The notes under the pieces are model-generated. The model did not search any database and was not told where the DNA came from. It saw only the letters and a list, made by a program, of their open reading frames with translations. A DNA stretch of 64,000 nucleotides, taken from assembly GCA_002408085.1 (NCBI GenBank), contig DHQL01000009.1:186001-250000 (forward strand). Direction: 5' to 3'. Below, one piece after another: positions 31,895-40,705 of this stretch (position 1 is the stretch's first letter; each line of letters starts with the position of its first letter). Made by a program: the position numbers and the translations under genes. The stretch comes from Spirochaeta sp. UBA5339. Its GTDB lineage: Bacteria; Spirochaetota; Spirochaetia; DSM-2461.

Positions 31895-33733
31895 TTACTG
31901 CAGGGGTTTTAGGGTGCCCCGGGTTATCTGGTTCCGTCCCCGGGCCTTGCTCTCGTAGAGCCCTCTGTCGGCTGCGGCAATAAGGTCCTCAGATGTTGTT
32001 TCTGTAGCAGGAATAACCGAAACCACTCCGAAGCTGAGACTGACCCTTCTGGAATCCTCAAAATCCGGATGAATTAAATCGAGGTCCGAGACAGCCTTCT
32101 GGATCTTCAGTGCAATTTCAAAGCCTTCCTCTTTATCATTGTGAGGGAGTATCAGGGCAAACTCCTCTCCTCCGTAGCGGGCGGCGGTATCCATCTCCCT
32201 TTGTGAAAAACTCTTTAGAACACCGGCAATCCTTCTCAGGCATTCATCTCCTGCAAGGTGTCCGGCTGAATCATTAAATCTCTTGAAATAGTCTATATCA
32301 CAGAGTATCAGTGTCAGGGGCATGGATACTCTGCAGTGACGCTTAAGTTCTTTTAAAAGGGTTTTGTCAAAGAATCGTCTGTTATAGAGACCTGTCAATC
32401 CGTCCAGATTCGACAGTTCATGCAGTCTGATATTCGCAATCTGAAGTTCCTCTGTCCGTTCAATCACCTTCTGCTCCAGGCTTTCAGCAAGAGTCGTTTC
32501 CGCTTCAAGTGCTGCTGCCAGGGCCTGATCCTTCTCTTTTCTCAGCATCGAAATTCTGTAGGAGAGGGAGTGGGAGAGTAGAATTACCTGAATCAGGGGA
32601 GCATACTGATTCAGATTCTGAAGAAGGGGCCATGAGCTGAAAGAACCGATGGCTTTGAGAGAGTAGGCAATCTGGCCCAGGATAATTATCATATAGGAAC
32701 TGAGAAATATAAGAGCCGACCTGTTACCCCTGCGAACAGAGCCGAAGGAAATAACCAGTATGGACAGCAGTATTATGGTTCCCAGAATATTTCCAAGGGT
32801 GTAACTGTAAATAAAGGGTGTAAAGATGATATTGGATAAGGACAGAACCAGGCTCAGGGCAATCAGAACTCTCAGATAATTTCGGAGTGGAGGGTCACAG
32901 TATTTAAGGCCGAGGAATTCTCTTGTCAGAATGATACCCAGAGCCAGAGAGAGGCCTCCGAAGAGAGGAGAAAAAACAGTTGTCCATCTGCCGCTGATAT
33001 CCGGCCATACATACTGACCTCCCAGTCCGTTCAGGGCCGCCAGATAAAACATATACAGAATCACATAAAGAATATAGTAAAGGTAGTTCAGATCTTTTAC
33101 GTATAGATAAATAAAGAAATTGTAGATTGTCATTATTATCATAACCGTATAGAGAACTGCCCATCGGGTGTTTTTACGGCTAACATGCTTCAGATAGCTT
33201 TCCCTGTCATAGATGCTTAAGGGAAGAACCATTCCGTTTTCAGAACTGATTCTTATCAGAAAATCATCACTTTCCCCGGGAGATATTTTTATTGGGAATG
33301 CCAGGTGGGGTTCCTGGATGTCTCTACTGGAAAAGGGCTCTTTATAGCTGTAACTGAACTCTGGTGTATGGGGAGAGGTCCCGGTTATACGGTAGAGTTC
33401 AAGGGTGAAGAACTTATGGATATCAAATTCCATAATCCAGTCTTCCTGTTCAGTCCTGTTGTTCAGGGTAAATTTCAGCCATACAGCCCCCCTGTGCAGA
33501 CCAAGATCAAAAACGGGACTGTTATTCTGAATGAATTCCGGTCGTTGTTCAGGGTCAGTCAGAATTTCAGGAGTGAATATTTCTCCGGGATCTTTCAGAT
33601 ACTCTATTCCTTCTGAGAGAGGGTTGTTGGTGAGGAAAAGAGAGTAGGATTCGGCAGCACAGAGAGTCTCATCTGGAAGAAAGGAGAGAATAAGGAAAAT
33701 CAATGTCAGGACAGCAGTTCTAATTCTTTTCAA
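31895..33733 (-). CDS. 7TMR-DISM membrane sensor with GGDEF diguanylate cyclase domain
   Basis: The 612-residue protein has a signal peptide, an extracytoplasmic 7TMR-DISM sensor domain (about 25-190, with SPVFDLGLHRGAVWLKF), about seven membrane helices (190-390), a coiled coil (about 395-445) and a GGDEF domain. The catalytic loop is RYGGEEF at 519-525. The inhibitory site RxxD (Arg512, Asp515) lies exactly five residues before it, so product feedback by c-di-GMP is expected. Catalytic metal residues (DIDYFKRFND) are also intact. It would make cyclic-di-GMP in response to a ligand, often a carbohydrate, at the cell surface. A TTG at 33733 is the best start. Confidence 0.92.
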   Translation of the reverse strand: MKRIRTAVLTLIFLILSFLPDETLCAAESYSLFLTNNPLSEGIEYLKDPGEIFTPEILTDPEQRPEFIQNNSPVFDLGLHRGAVWLKFTLNNRTEQEDWIMEFDIHKFFTLELYRITGTSPHTPEFSYSYKEPFSSRDIQEPHLAFPIKISPGESDDFLIRISSENGMVLPLSIYDRESYLKHVSRKNTRWAVLYTVMIIMTIYNFFIYLYVKDLNYLYYILYVILYMFYLAALNGLGGQYVWPDISGRWTTVFSPLFGGLSLALGIILTREFLGLKYCDPPLRNYLRVLIALSLVLSLSNIIFTPFIYSYTLGNILGTIILLSILVISFGSVRRGNRSALIFLSSYMIIILGQIAYSLKAIGSFSSWPLLQNLNQYAPLIQVILLSHSLSYRISMLRKEKDQALAAALEAETTLAESLEQKVIERTEELQIANIRLHELSNLDGLTGLYNRRFFDKTLLKELKRHCRVSMPLTLILCDIDYFKRFNDSAGHLAGDECLRRIAGVLKSFSQREMDTAARYGGEEFALILPHNDKEEGFEIALKIQKAVSDLDLIHPDFEDSRRVSLSFGVVSVIPATETTSEDLIAAADRGLYESKARGRNQITRGTLKPLQ

Positions 33734-33893
33734 TTTATTTCTTCTGATATTTTAAATACTGAATCAAGAATAGTGCATCGGATGTTTATTATCAATGATT
33801 TCTGCAGGCCTTGAGCGGGATTATTTCCCTGGAACCATGTTAAGGCTGCCATTGATCTGTTATACTCGGCATATTCCATAAGGGGAGAGTTAT

Positions 33894-34547
33894 ATGCTGC
33901 TGAGTCTGTCATTTAAAGAACTTATTTTTCTGGTGCCCATTCTGCTGATGAGCCTGTCGGTTCATGAGTTCTTTCACGGTTGGGTATCATCAATGCTGGG
34001 GGATCCGGTTCCCCGGGCTGAGGGCAGGCTGACTCTCAACCCCTTAAGGCATCTGGACCTCTGGGGAACACTGATGCTCCTCTTTGCCGGATTCGGCTGG
34101 GCCAAGCCGGTACGGATTGATATTAACAGCTATAAGAACAGATATGCCGGGCTTGTTCTTACCTCACTGGCGGGGCCTCTCTCCAATCTGCTTATTGCGG
34201 TGCTCTCCACTCTGTTTTTCAGAATGATCTATCTCAACGAGGCACTGGCTTTTCTATGGACTCCCACAGTTGTTACTGTTATTCAGTATGTGCTGATTAT
34301 CAATGTAATCCTCTTCCTCTTCAATCTGATTCCCATTCCCCCTCTGGACGGGTCCAGGGTGATTACTGCTCTTTTTAACAGAAACAGGGCCTTTATCACC
34401 TCCTATAACAGATACGGAGTATATATCCTTCTGGCCGTTCTGCTTCTCAACCGGGTTCTGGATGTGGAGATTATTCCCATCAGCCGGATGATGCAGGGTG
34501 TTCTGAAGCTGATGTTTACACTCCTTATTCCCGAAATGTACAGTTGA
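33894..34547 (+). CDS. site-2 protease family intramembrane metalloprotease (M50B)
   Basis: The 217-residue protein has about six membrane segments. The zinc motif HEFFH is at 24-28 with ligands His24 and His28 and catalytic Glu25. The second motif, IPIPPLDGSRV, supplies the third ligand, Asp152. GWAKPVRID in between is typical of small S2P proteins. These enzymes cut transmembrane segments of regulators, but minimal members such as this without PDZ domain have mostly unknown substrates. GGGGAGAG lies before the ATG. It is divergent from the diguanylate cyclase gene, with 160 bases in between. Confidence 0.9.
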   Translation: MLLSLSFKELIFLVPILLMSLSVHEFFHGWVSSMLGDPVPRAEGRLTLNPLRHLDLWGTLMLLFAGFGWAKPVRIDINSYKNRYAGLVLTSLAGPLSNLLIAVLSTLFFRMIYLNEALAFLWTPTVVTVIQYVLIINVILFLFNLIPIPPLDGSRVITALFNRNRAFITSYNRYGVYILLAVLLLNRVLDVEIIPISRMMQGVLKLMFTLLIPEMYS

Positions 34548-34620
34548 TTAACTTCCGGTGGATCCGATAAAAAGCAAAAAACTGTTCAACATGTGCCATC
34601 ATATGTCATATTAGTCTCTT

Positions 34621-34644
34621 AATCTCCTTATGAGTAAGGAGATT
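34621..34644 (+). promoter_or_regulatory. perfect hairpin sequestering the ribosome binding site of a small membrane protein
   Basis: AATCTCCTTA (34621-34630) and TAAGGAGATT (34635-34644) form a flawless 10-bp stem with a 4-base TGAG loop. The 3' arm contains AAGGAG, the ribosome site for the ATG at 34648. In RNA the site would be hidden. This fits translational control by temperature, an antisense RNA, a protein, or coupling to transcription. Confidence 0.65.
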
Positions 34645-34647
34645 TGC

Positions 34648-34860
34648 ATGTTTAACTTAGTTCTGACCCTGAGTGTCTATAGTGTTGTTTTTATCGCCGC
34701 CCTTTTGATTCTGGTGCTTATTATCCGGGAAAGAGAGAGCTGGGCCGTCTACCACCCCCTTGATCCTGAAGCACCATCTCTGGGCTGTCTGATTCACAGA
34801 GATGAGGAAGCTGACCTCTACTGTATCCTTCTAAAGCCCCTGGGCCGGCACTGCGGATAG
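34648..34860 (+). CDS. small single-pass membrane protein
   Basis: The 70-residue protein starts with MFNLVLTLSVYSVVFIAALL, a single hydrophobic helix of about 25 residues, then RERESWAVYHPL and a short polar tail with a few cysteines (GCLIHRDEEADLYCILLKP). The ATG at 34648 is chosen because AAGGAG lies six bases before it; an ATG at 34630 would fall in the stem of the hairpin. The small size, the lone helix and the masked ribosome site are reminiscent of stress-related membrane peptides. No family is recognised. Confidence 0.6.
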   Translation: MFNLVLTLSVYSVVFIAALLILVLIIRERESWAVYHPLDPEAPSLGCLIHRDEEADLYCILLKPLGRHCG

Positions 34861-34986
34861 GTCTGATTCGCCGTTAATTAGCCGTTTATACCATATACAC
34901 CGCCCGAATTCCCGGGTACGGCACCGGCTGACCGGATGGCACGGAACTTGCGTTTTAAGTACCTATCTGACCTGATGGGGGAGTAT

Positions 34987-35151
34987 ATGAAAAAAAGTAC
35001 AGGAAGAAAGAGTAAAACAGGAATGAGAAAGAACCGGCAAGAAGGGCAGGGGCTGATGGACCCTCTGGCCGTCCTTGCCCTGGCTCTGGCGGCTGCTGCT
35101 GTGGAAGAGAACCTTGAAAGGCAGTCTCCGGAAGCAAAAGCCGCCGTATAA
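34987..35151 (+). CDS. possible small basic protein (doubtful)
   Basis: A 54-codon frame starts at an ATG with GGGGGAG three bases upstream. It encodes a Lys/Arg-rich head (MKKSTGRKSKTGMRKNRQ) followed by an Ala/Leu-rich helix. It has no recognisable family and ends four bases before the convergent ptsN gene. The purine-rich start is the only support. It could equally be non-coding sequence. Confidence 0.35.
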   Translation: MKKSTGRKSKTGMRKNRQEGQGLMDPLAVLALALAAAAVEENLERQSPEAKAAV

Positions 35152-35154
35152 AGG

Positions 35155-35601
35155 CTATTCCTGAAAGAGTTCCAGAACCTCAGCGGGGTTCTGAGAGTGG
35201 AGAAGGGCCCGCATAAAGGCGGCGGACCGGGTAATTTTGGCAACTTCTGACAGGGCCTGGATATGCTGTCCCGCCTTGTCGGGGGGAGCGAGGATCATAA
35301 AGAAGACCTTTGCATCCTGGCCGTCCAGGGACTCGAAATCTATCCCGTCGGGGGAGATGCCGATGGCCATGGTCAGCTCCGAGACACCCTCCACCTTGGC
35401 GTGGGGGATGGCGATGCCTTCACCGAGGCCAGTGCTGCCCTGGTCCTCGCGGGTTCTGATGGCCTGGTAGATGGCCTCGCTGTCATTTATCTTTCCGGCG
35501 CCTTCCAGAACGGCAACCATCTCTCTGATCAGATCGTTTTTTCTTTTGCTCTCCAGGGGTACCTTGATGCAGTCTTCTGTTACAAGCTCAAGTATGCTCA
35601 T
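35155..35601 (-). CDS. ptsN: PTS EIIA-Ntr / fructose-type IIA domain protein (PtsN-like)
   Basis: The 148-residue protein is a stand-alone PTS IIA domain of the nitrogen/fructose type. The active His67 lies in GEGIAIPHAKV, preceded by RTREDQGSTGLG and followed by the strand KVFFMILAP. Such proteins usually act as phosphorylation-dependent regulators rather than sugar carriers. GGAGAAAAG lies before the ATG. It is the last gene after a universal stress protein and the V/A-ATPase operon, with a 68-base gap to the former. Linkage to ATPase genes suggests control of energy or ion homeostasis, by analogy with potassium regulation by PtsN in Proteobacteria (inference). Confidence 0.88.
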   Translation of the reverse strand: MSILELVTEDCIKVPLESKRKNDLIREMVAVLEGAGKINDSEAIYQAIRTREDQGSTGLGEGIAIPHAKVEGVSELTMAIGISPDGIDFESLDGQDAKVFFMILAPPDKAGQHIQALSEVAKITRSAAFMRALLHSQNPAEVLELFQE

Positions 35602-35669
35602 CTTTTCTCCTTTTCTGCCTCTGTCCTACATCGGGACCGGCGTGTATTGGTCTGTGTCTGAGATGATAA

Positions 35670-36158
35670 TCAGGCCAGTGATTCATAGAGAGACCATACA
35701 AGGTCCTCGTCTTTTGCAATAAGTACTGAACAGGGAACCGAACGCATGGCCCGTTCCACCTCGTTGTAGAACTCGTCCCTTCTGCTCTGAAGTTTTGAGA
35801 GTTCACCGATAATCAGCAGATCCGCATCAAGCTCTTCGATTGTGTGCTTGATCTCCGTATGGATGGCGCCGTTTTTCTGAAACACCTCGATGGTCTGACC
35901 CTTCTTATGGGCCAGATCCTTTACATGATTCAGATACTTGTCGGCGTCGTTCTCCAGGTCCTGCTGATACTCCTGCTCTTCCGAGGCGATAAATATCCTT
36001 GATTTAACCAGATCGTTCAAGGCCCTGGTGTTTACAACATAGAGGGCGCTGAGACTGGCTCCGGTGCTCTTAGCCAGACAGACGCCGTACTCCGCCGCGG
36101 TGATCGATTCTTCGCTTCCGTCCACATAAACCAGAATGTTCTGTATTGGTCCTGCCAT
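35670..36158 (-). CDS. universal stress protein (UspA family)
   Basis: The 162-residue protein opens with NILVYVDGSEESITAAEYGVCLA, the canonical first strand and helix of Usp. The C-terminal strand reads ADLLIIGELSK and then VPCSVLIAKD. The ATP-binding signature GxxGx9G(S/T) is missing (GELSKLQS instead), so it is likely of the non-ATP-binding, UspA-type subclass. A helix-rich insertion around EEQEYQQDLENDADKYL is present. It begins 21 bases after the ATPase D subunit gene and is probably on the same transcript. Confidence 0.9.
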   Translation of the reverse strand: MAGPIQNILVYVDGSEESITAAEYGVCLAKSTGASLSALYVVNTRALNDLVKSRIFIASEEQEYQQDLENDADKYLNHVKDLAHKKGQTIEVFQKNGAIHTEIKHTIEELDADLLIIGELSKLQSRRDEFYNEVERAMRSVPCSVLIAKDEDLVWSLYESLA

Positions 36159-36179
36159 GATTCAAGTCCTTTCCCTAGC

Positions 36180-36812
36180 TTAAGGGTTCATCCGTTTACT
36201 TTCAAGTCTGCTTTTAACACGCTTCATCAGTATAAGCATGTCCCGTTCATTTTCCTCTAATCTGTTCTGAATATGAGCCACCGTCTCCCTGAGTTCGGGG
36301 ATGGCGATCTTCTCCAGGGCGTTTACCTTGCGGATGGTCTTCTTTACCTCCCGGGCCAGACGCATAATGGAGATTTTCAGTTCTGCCAGTTTGCCGGTCA
36401 TCTCAAGGGCCTGGCGGAAGTCGTCGATGGCCCTGTCCACATAACAGCTGGTTCCTGTGGGGGAGAACCAGGGGGCCTGACCGCTGTACTCGGTCTGTAC
36501 CACCGGCAGGGGCACACCCATAATCTTCCGCTGGCTCAGGTTCACCTCCGACTCCACCCGAATGGCGCTTGAGAGGCTCAAGAGCTCCCTCTTTCCCATA
36601 TCCAGGGCGGCGTTCTCCAGGGAACTGTAGGCGGTGACAAGAACCTTGTCGGCTCTCTCCTGAAAGTCCACTGCCTCGTCCACCAGGTTCAGCAGCTCCA
36701 TAACCAGGATATTTCTCTTCTGATCAAGAAGCTCGTATCCCAGGGAGGCAAACTTCAGCTCGTTTTTCAGAGAGATCAGATTGGTCTTGGTGGGAGCCAC
36801 ATTCTTGCGCAT
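36180..36812 (-). CDS. atpD: V/A-type ATP synthase subunit D
   Basis: Subunit D forms the central rotor shaft that couples the A3B3 head to the membrane ring. The 210-residue protein starts with VAPTKTNLISLKNELKFA and GYELLDQKRNILVMEL, which is diagnostic, and ends in a long C-terminal helix (RLEENERDMLILMKRVKSRL) making the coiled-coil pair. Its ATG shares a base with the stop of subunit B (TGATG). It is the last ATPase gene of the operon. Confidence 0.95.
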   Translation of the reverse strand: MRKNVAPTKTNLISLKNELKFASLGYELLDQKRNILVMELLNLVDEAVDFQERADKVLVTAYSSLENAALDMGKRELLSLSSAIRVESEVNLSQRKIMGVPLPVVQTEYSGQAPWFSPTGTSCYVDRAIDDFRQALEMTGKLAELKISIMRLAREVKKTIRKVNALEKIAIPELRETVAHIQNRLEENERDMLILMKRVKSRLESKRMNP

Positions 36813-38248
36813 CAGATGCCGCCTTCAGGTGTTTTGGCGGCCACCGTGCCGTAGTAGGTCTCAATCTCCTCTTCGGTAACCCTGTGAAGTTCCTCGGCGG
36901 GCAGCAGGCTCAGGGCCTCCCAGCCCAGGTCCAGGGTCTGCTCGATGCTGCGGTCCTCGTTGGTTCTCTGGTTGACGAACTTCTTCTCAAAGTACTCTCC
37001 GAAGTCCAGGTACTGGTGATCCAGGGGGGTGAGCTCCTCCTCTCCGATTACCGAGGCCAGGTTCCGCACGTCCTTTACATAGCTGTAGGCGGCAAAGAGC
37101 TGGCTGGCCAGGTGGGGGTGGTCCTCCCTGGTCATCCCCTCTCCGATGCCGTCCTTCATCAGACGGGAGAGGGAGGGGAGTCCGGCCACAGGGGGATAGA
37201 GTCCCCGGGAGTGCATGTCCCGTTCGAAAACGATCTGCCCTTCGGTGATATATCCCGACAGGTCGGGGATGGGGTGGCTGATGTCGTCGTTGGGCATTGT
37301 CAGGATCGGGAGCTGTGTGATGGAGCCCTTGAACCCTTTGAGCATCCCCGAGCGCTCGTAGAGCTCTGCAAGGTCCGAGTAGAGGTAGCCGGGATAACCC
37401 TTTCTTGAGGGTATCTCTCCTCTTAATGTCGAGATCTCCCGGAGGGACTCGCAGTAGTTGGCCATGTCGGTCATCACCACAAGCACATGCATCCCCTCGT
37501 CAAAGGCAAGGTGCTCGGCCAGGGTGAGGGCGCTTCTTGGTGTGATGATCCTTTCGATGGAGGGGTCGTCGGCCAGGGAGAGGAAGAGGGCAACTTTCTC
37601 AAGAACCCCGGAGCTCTCGAAGGAGTCGATAAAGTACCGGGCCACATCGTGTTTGACTCCCATGGCGGCGAAGACGACGGCGAAGTCCGTCTCCTGTCCC
37701 CGTACCTTGGCCTGTCTTGTAATCTGGGCGGCCAGTTCGTTGTGGGGCAGTCCGTTCCCCGAGAAGATCGGGAGCTTCTGTCCCCGGATCAGGGTGTTCA
37801 TCCCGTCTATGACCGAGATCCCCGTCTGGATAAAGTCCCTGGGGTACTCCCGGGCCACCGGGTTGACCGGGCGTCCATTGACGTCCACCTGCTTGACGGC
37901 TCTCGGTGCGGCGCCGCCGTCCCTGGGCTGTCCCAGACCGTTGAAGACCCGGCCCAGCATCTTCTTTGATACCCCCAGAGTCTGGGGTTCGCCCTTGAAG
38001 CTGACCCTGGTCTCGGGCATATTGAGCCCGGAGGTTCCCGAGAAGACCTGGACCACAGCCACATCGTCGGAGGTGTCCATAACGGTCCCGAGCCTCAGGT
38101 TCCCCTGGCGGTCCCGGCACTCTACAAGCTCCCTGTAGCCCACGGGGTGGGTGTTTTTGATAAACACCAGGGGGCCTTCGATCTGGTCCACTCCCACATA
38201 CTCCCGGGAGCTGAGAAGTTTCTTTTTCAGTTCACTCTGATCAGCCAT
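36812..38248 (-). CDS. atpB: V/A-type ATP synthase subunit B
   Basis: The non-catalytic nucleotide-binding subunit of the A3B3 head has 478 residues when started at the ATG at 38248 (MADQSELKKKL). A frame extending 18 codons further lies inside subunit A and is unlikely. Motifs include GQKLPIFSGNGLPHNELAAQI in place of Walker A, as typical of B subunits, then VVMTDMANYCESLREIS and GSITQLPILTMPNDDISHP. It overlaps subunit A by eight bases and touches subunit D, consistent with one operon. The overlap with A and the usual size of about 460-480 residues support the start. Confidence 0.95.
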   Translation of the reverse strand: MADQSELKKKLLSSREYVGVDQIEGPLVFIKNTHPVGYRELVECRDRQGNLRLGTVMDTSDDVAVVQVFSGTSGLNMPETRVSFKGEPQTLGVSKKMLGRVFNGLGQPRDGGAAPRAVKQVDVNGRPVNPVAREYPRDFIQTGISVIDGMNTLIRGQKLPIFSGNGLPHNELAAQITRQAKVRGQETDFAVVFAAMGVKHDVARYFIDSFESSGVLEKVALFLSLADDPSIERIITPRSALTLAEHLAFDEGMHVLVVMTDMANYCESLREISTLRGEIPSRKGYPGYLYSDLAELYERSGMLKGFKGSITQLPILTMPNDDISHPIPDLSGYITEGQIVFERDMHSRGLYPPVAGLPSLSRLMKDGIGEGMTREDHPHLASQLFAAYSYVKDVRNLASVIGEEELTPLDHQYLDFGEYFEKKFVNQRTNEDRSIEQTLDLGWEALSLLPAEELHRVTEEEIETYYGTVAAKTPEGGI

Positions 38249-40016
38249 AGATCGCCCCCAGCCTGTCCAGGGATCGTTCCAGCTTGGCTTCCAGACGGTC
38301 AAACTGTCCGGGCTTATCGTTGGGTATGGTCAGTTTCATCTTGATAATCTCCTGAAGGACCTTCATGCGTCTCAGTTTTACAATGGTCACGCCCTTTCGG
38401 ATCGCCTCGTTTCCCCGTCTCCAGTAGCAGAGGATGATTCCCAGCATCCGCATCTGTTTCTCGGCGGTGGAGTAGCGGTCGATGTCGTCGAAGGCGTTCT
38501 GCTGGAGGAAGGCGTTCTTGAAGACCGTGCAGACCTCGATAACAAACCTCTGGCTGTCGGGAAGGGCGTCGGGACCGACGAGTTTTACGATCTGCTGGAG
38601 TCGTACCTCCTTCTGCAGGAGTTCCAGAATCTCCCTGCGGTCCTCTGCCCAGGCGGGTCCCACCTTCTCCTCCCACCAGGGGGTGATGTCGGTAAGGTAC
38701 TCGCTGTAGCTGTCCAGCCATCCGATGGCCGGGTAGTGGCGGGCGTTGGCCAGCTGCCGGTCCAGTCCCCAGAAGCAGCGCACAAAGCGCCTTGTGTGCT
38801 GGGTCACGGGCTCGGAGAAGTCACCTCCCGGAGGGGAGACGGCGCCGATTATGGACACGGAGCCCTCCTTGCCGCAGAAGGTCTCCATATAGCCGGCCCG
38901 TTCATAGAATTCGGCGATTCTGGTAGGCAGATAGGCGGGAAAGCCCTCTTCAGCGGGCATCTCCTCCATCCGTCCGGACAGTTCTCTCAGGGCCTCGGCC
39001 CATCTGGACGTGGAGTCCGCCATAATGGCCACATGGTAGCCCTGGTCCCGGTAGTATTCGGCAATGGTTATCCCCGTATATATACTGGCCTCACGGGCTG
39101 AAACCGGCATATTGGATGTATTGGCGATAAGAATGGTCCGCTCCATCAGGCTCCGGCCGGTGGAGGGGTCGATCAGTTCGGGGAACTCGTTTAACACATC
39201 GGTCATCTCGTTTCCCCGCTCCCCGCATCCGATGTAGACGATAATGTCCGCATCGCACCACTTGGCGATGGCGTGCTGGGTCATGGTCTTTCCGGTGCCG
39301 AAGCCTCCGGGAATGGCCACGGTACCTCCCTTGGCCAGGGGAAAGAGAGTGTCGATTACCCTTTGTCCCGTCACAAGGGGGATGGAGAGGGGCCTGCGTT
39401 CCGCCGTGGGCCGGGGCCGGCGGATGGGCCAGCTCTGCACCATGGTCAGCTCCCTCTTTTCGGGGGTGTCATCGGGTTCCAGAACCGCAATCACCCTGTC
39501 AATGGTGTATGTTCCGGCAGCCGCCGCTTCGGTGACAGTTCCTGCGAGTCCCGGGGGCACCATTATCCGGTGTTCGATCCTCGGTGTCTCCTGGACCGTA
39601 CCGATAATCTGTCCCTCTTTGACTCTGTCCCCTTCCCTGACCAGGGGGGTATACTCCCACTCCCTCTCTTTGTTCAGGGCGGAGAAGCTGAGTCCCTTGC
39701 CGATAAACTCTCCCGACAGTTCAAAAAGGTTTTCCAGGGGACGCTGAATCCCGTCGTAGATGGTTCCCATCAGACCAGGACCCAGAGCTACGCTCAGGGA
39801 CTCCCCGGAGCCGTAGATATTGTCTCCCGGTGCAATGCCGGTTGTGTCCTCATAGACCTGTATAACCGCGCGGTTTCCGTTAAGCTTGATCACCTCGCCG
39901 ACCAGCCTCTCTTCTCCCACAAAGACCATCTCCGTCATCAGGGCGTCGGTGATGTCCGCAGCCTCCAGTACGGGACCGTTGACCCGGCTGACCCGTCCTG
40001 CAATTCGTTCATTCAT
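38241..40016 (-). CDS. atpA: V/A-type ATP synthase catalytic subunit A
   Basis: The 591-residue catalytic subunit shows the N-terminal barrel (GRVSRVNGPVLEA), the non-homologous insertion typical of V/A-type A subunits (about 110-190), the P-loop GGFGTGKTMTQH near residue 235, and the Walker-B region GYHVAIMADSTSRWAEALRE. The fourth P-loop-region residue differs from the common GPFGSGKT, but the GKT is intact. The enzyme either makes ATP from an ion gradient or pumps ions. It overlaps subunits E (four bases) and B (eight). Confidence 0.96.
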   Translation of the reverse strand: MNERIAGRVSRVNGPVLEAADITDALMTEMVFVGEERLVGEVIKLNGNRAVIQVYEDTTGIAPGDNIYGSGESLSVALGPGLMGTIYDGIQRPLENLFELSGEFIGKGLSFSALNKEREWEYTPLVREGDRVKEGQIIGTVQETPRIEHRIMVPPGLAGTVTEAAAAGTYTIDRVIAVLEPDDTPEKRELTMVQSWPIRRPRPTAERRPLSIPLVTGQRVIDTLFPLAKGGTVAIPGGFGTGKTMTQHAIAKWCDADIIVYIGCGERGNEMTDVLNEFPELIDPSTGRSLMERTILIANTSNMPVSAREASIYTGITIAEYYRDQGYHVAIMADSTSRWAEALRELSGRMEEMPAEEGFPAYLPTRIAEFYERAGYMETFCGKEGSVSIIGAVSPPGGDFSEPVTQHTRRFVRCFWGLDRQLANARHYPAIGWLDSYSEYLTDITPWWEEKVGPAWAEDRREILELLQKEVRLQQIVKLVGPDALPDSQRFVIEVCTVFKNAFLQQNAFDDIDRYSTAEKQMRMLGIILCYWRRGNEAIRKGVTIVKLRRMKVLQEIIKMKLTIPNDKPGQFDRLEAKLERSLDRLGAIYG

Positions 40017-40705
40017 GGAGTCTCCTCCTGCTCTTCCGGCTCATCCTGTTTCTGAAGGCCTGCATCGATAATGTCTCTGATCTTCTGTTCGTAGCGGAGG
40101 GTTCTTGATTTGAAGCTGTTCCGGAAGGCCCTTCGGCCCCCGCTTCCGGTCAGTTCCACACCCTGTTCGGGAAGAGGAGGGGCAGTTGAGGTCTTCAGTG
40201 TGACCTTAAGACCGAACTTGTCTGCCAGCAGTGATTCGGCGTCTTTGATAAACCCGCTGTCCATGATTTTCATTTCCCCGGGGCCGCCGTTCAGAATAAA
40301 TTCGGCTGTCCGGGAGGCATCACCCCTTTCCGGATCATCAACCAGTCCAAGGGCCGCTTCGGCGGTAAAGGCCAGAAGCAGTTCTCTGTACTCAGGGGCA
40401 CCTGTCAGACTCTTCAGTTTCCGGGCCACCCGGTCCATAATCTCATTGTAGAGATTCCGGCTGTTTTTAAGTTCCTGCCTGTTTTTCAGAAGGCTGAGGG
40501 TGGAGCTGCTGTTTTTTACAAGTTCTTTTCTGCTCTCCGAGGCCTTGGACTCGGCGTCGTTGAGGATGACCGCAGCCTTGTCCCTGGCGCCCTGCAGTAT
40601 CTCCGCAGACCGGTCCTCGGCGGTTTTGATAATATCCCGCGCCTCTTCCTCCGCGCTCCGGAGGATGCTGTCCAGGAGTTCAGAGCTTGATTCCGATTGC
40701 TTCAT
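40013..40705 (-). CDS. atpE: V/A-type ATP synthase subunit E
   Basis: The 230-residue protein is a peripheral-stalk subunit. The N-terminal half is a long charged coiled coil (DSILRSAEEEARDIIKTAED and onward), and the C-terminal half is the globular E domain ending with RRAFRNSFKSRTLRYEQKIRD. Together with the G-like subunit it forms the stalks that hold the head. Its start overlaps the stop of subunit F by 26 bases, an unusually long overlap, and its stop overlaps the start of A. Confidence 0.88.
   Translation of the reverse strand: MKQSESSSELLDSILRSAEEEARDIIKTAEDRSAEILQGARDKAAVILNDAESKASESRKELVKNSSSTLSLLKNRQELKNSRNLYNEIMDRVARKLKSLTGAPEYRELLLAFTAEAALGLVDDPERGDASRTAEFILNGGPGEMKIMDSGFIKDAESLLADKFGLKVTLKTSTAPPLPEQGVELTGSGGRRAFRNSFKSRTLRYEQKIRDIIDAGLQKQDEPEEQEETP

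Noticed and set aside
34878..35243. 121-codon minus-strand frame upstream of the small basic frame at 34987
   Set aside because: Pro/Arg-rich, overlaps the end of ptsN in another frame, and has no ribosome site.
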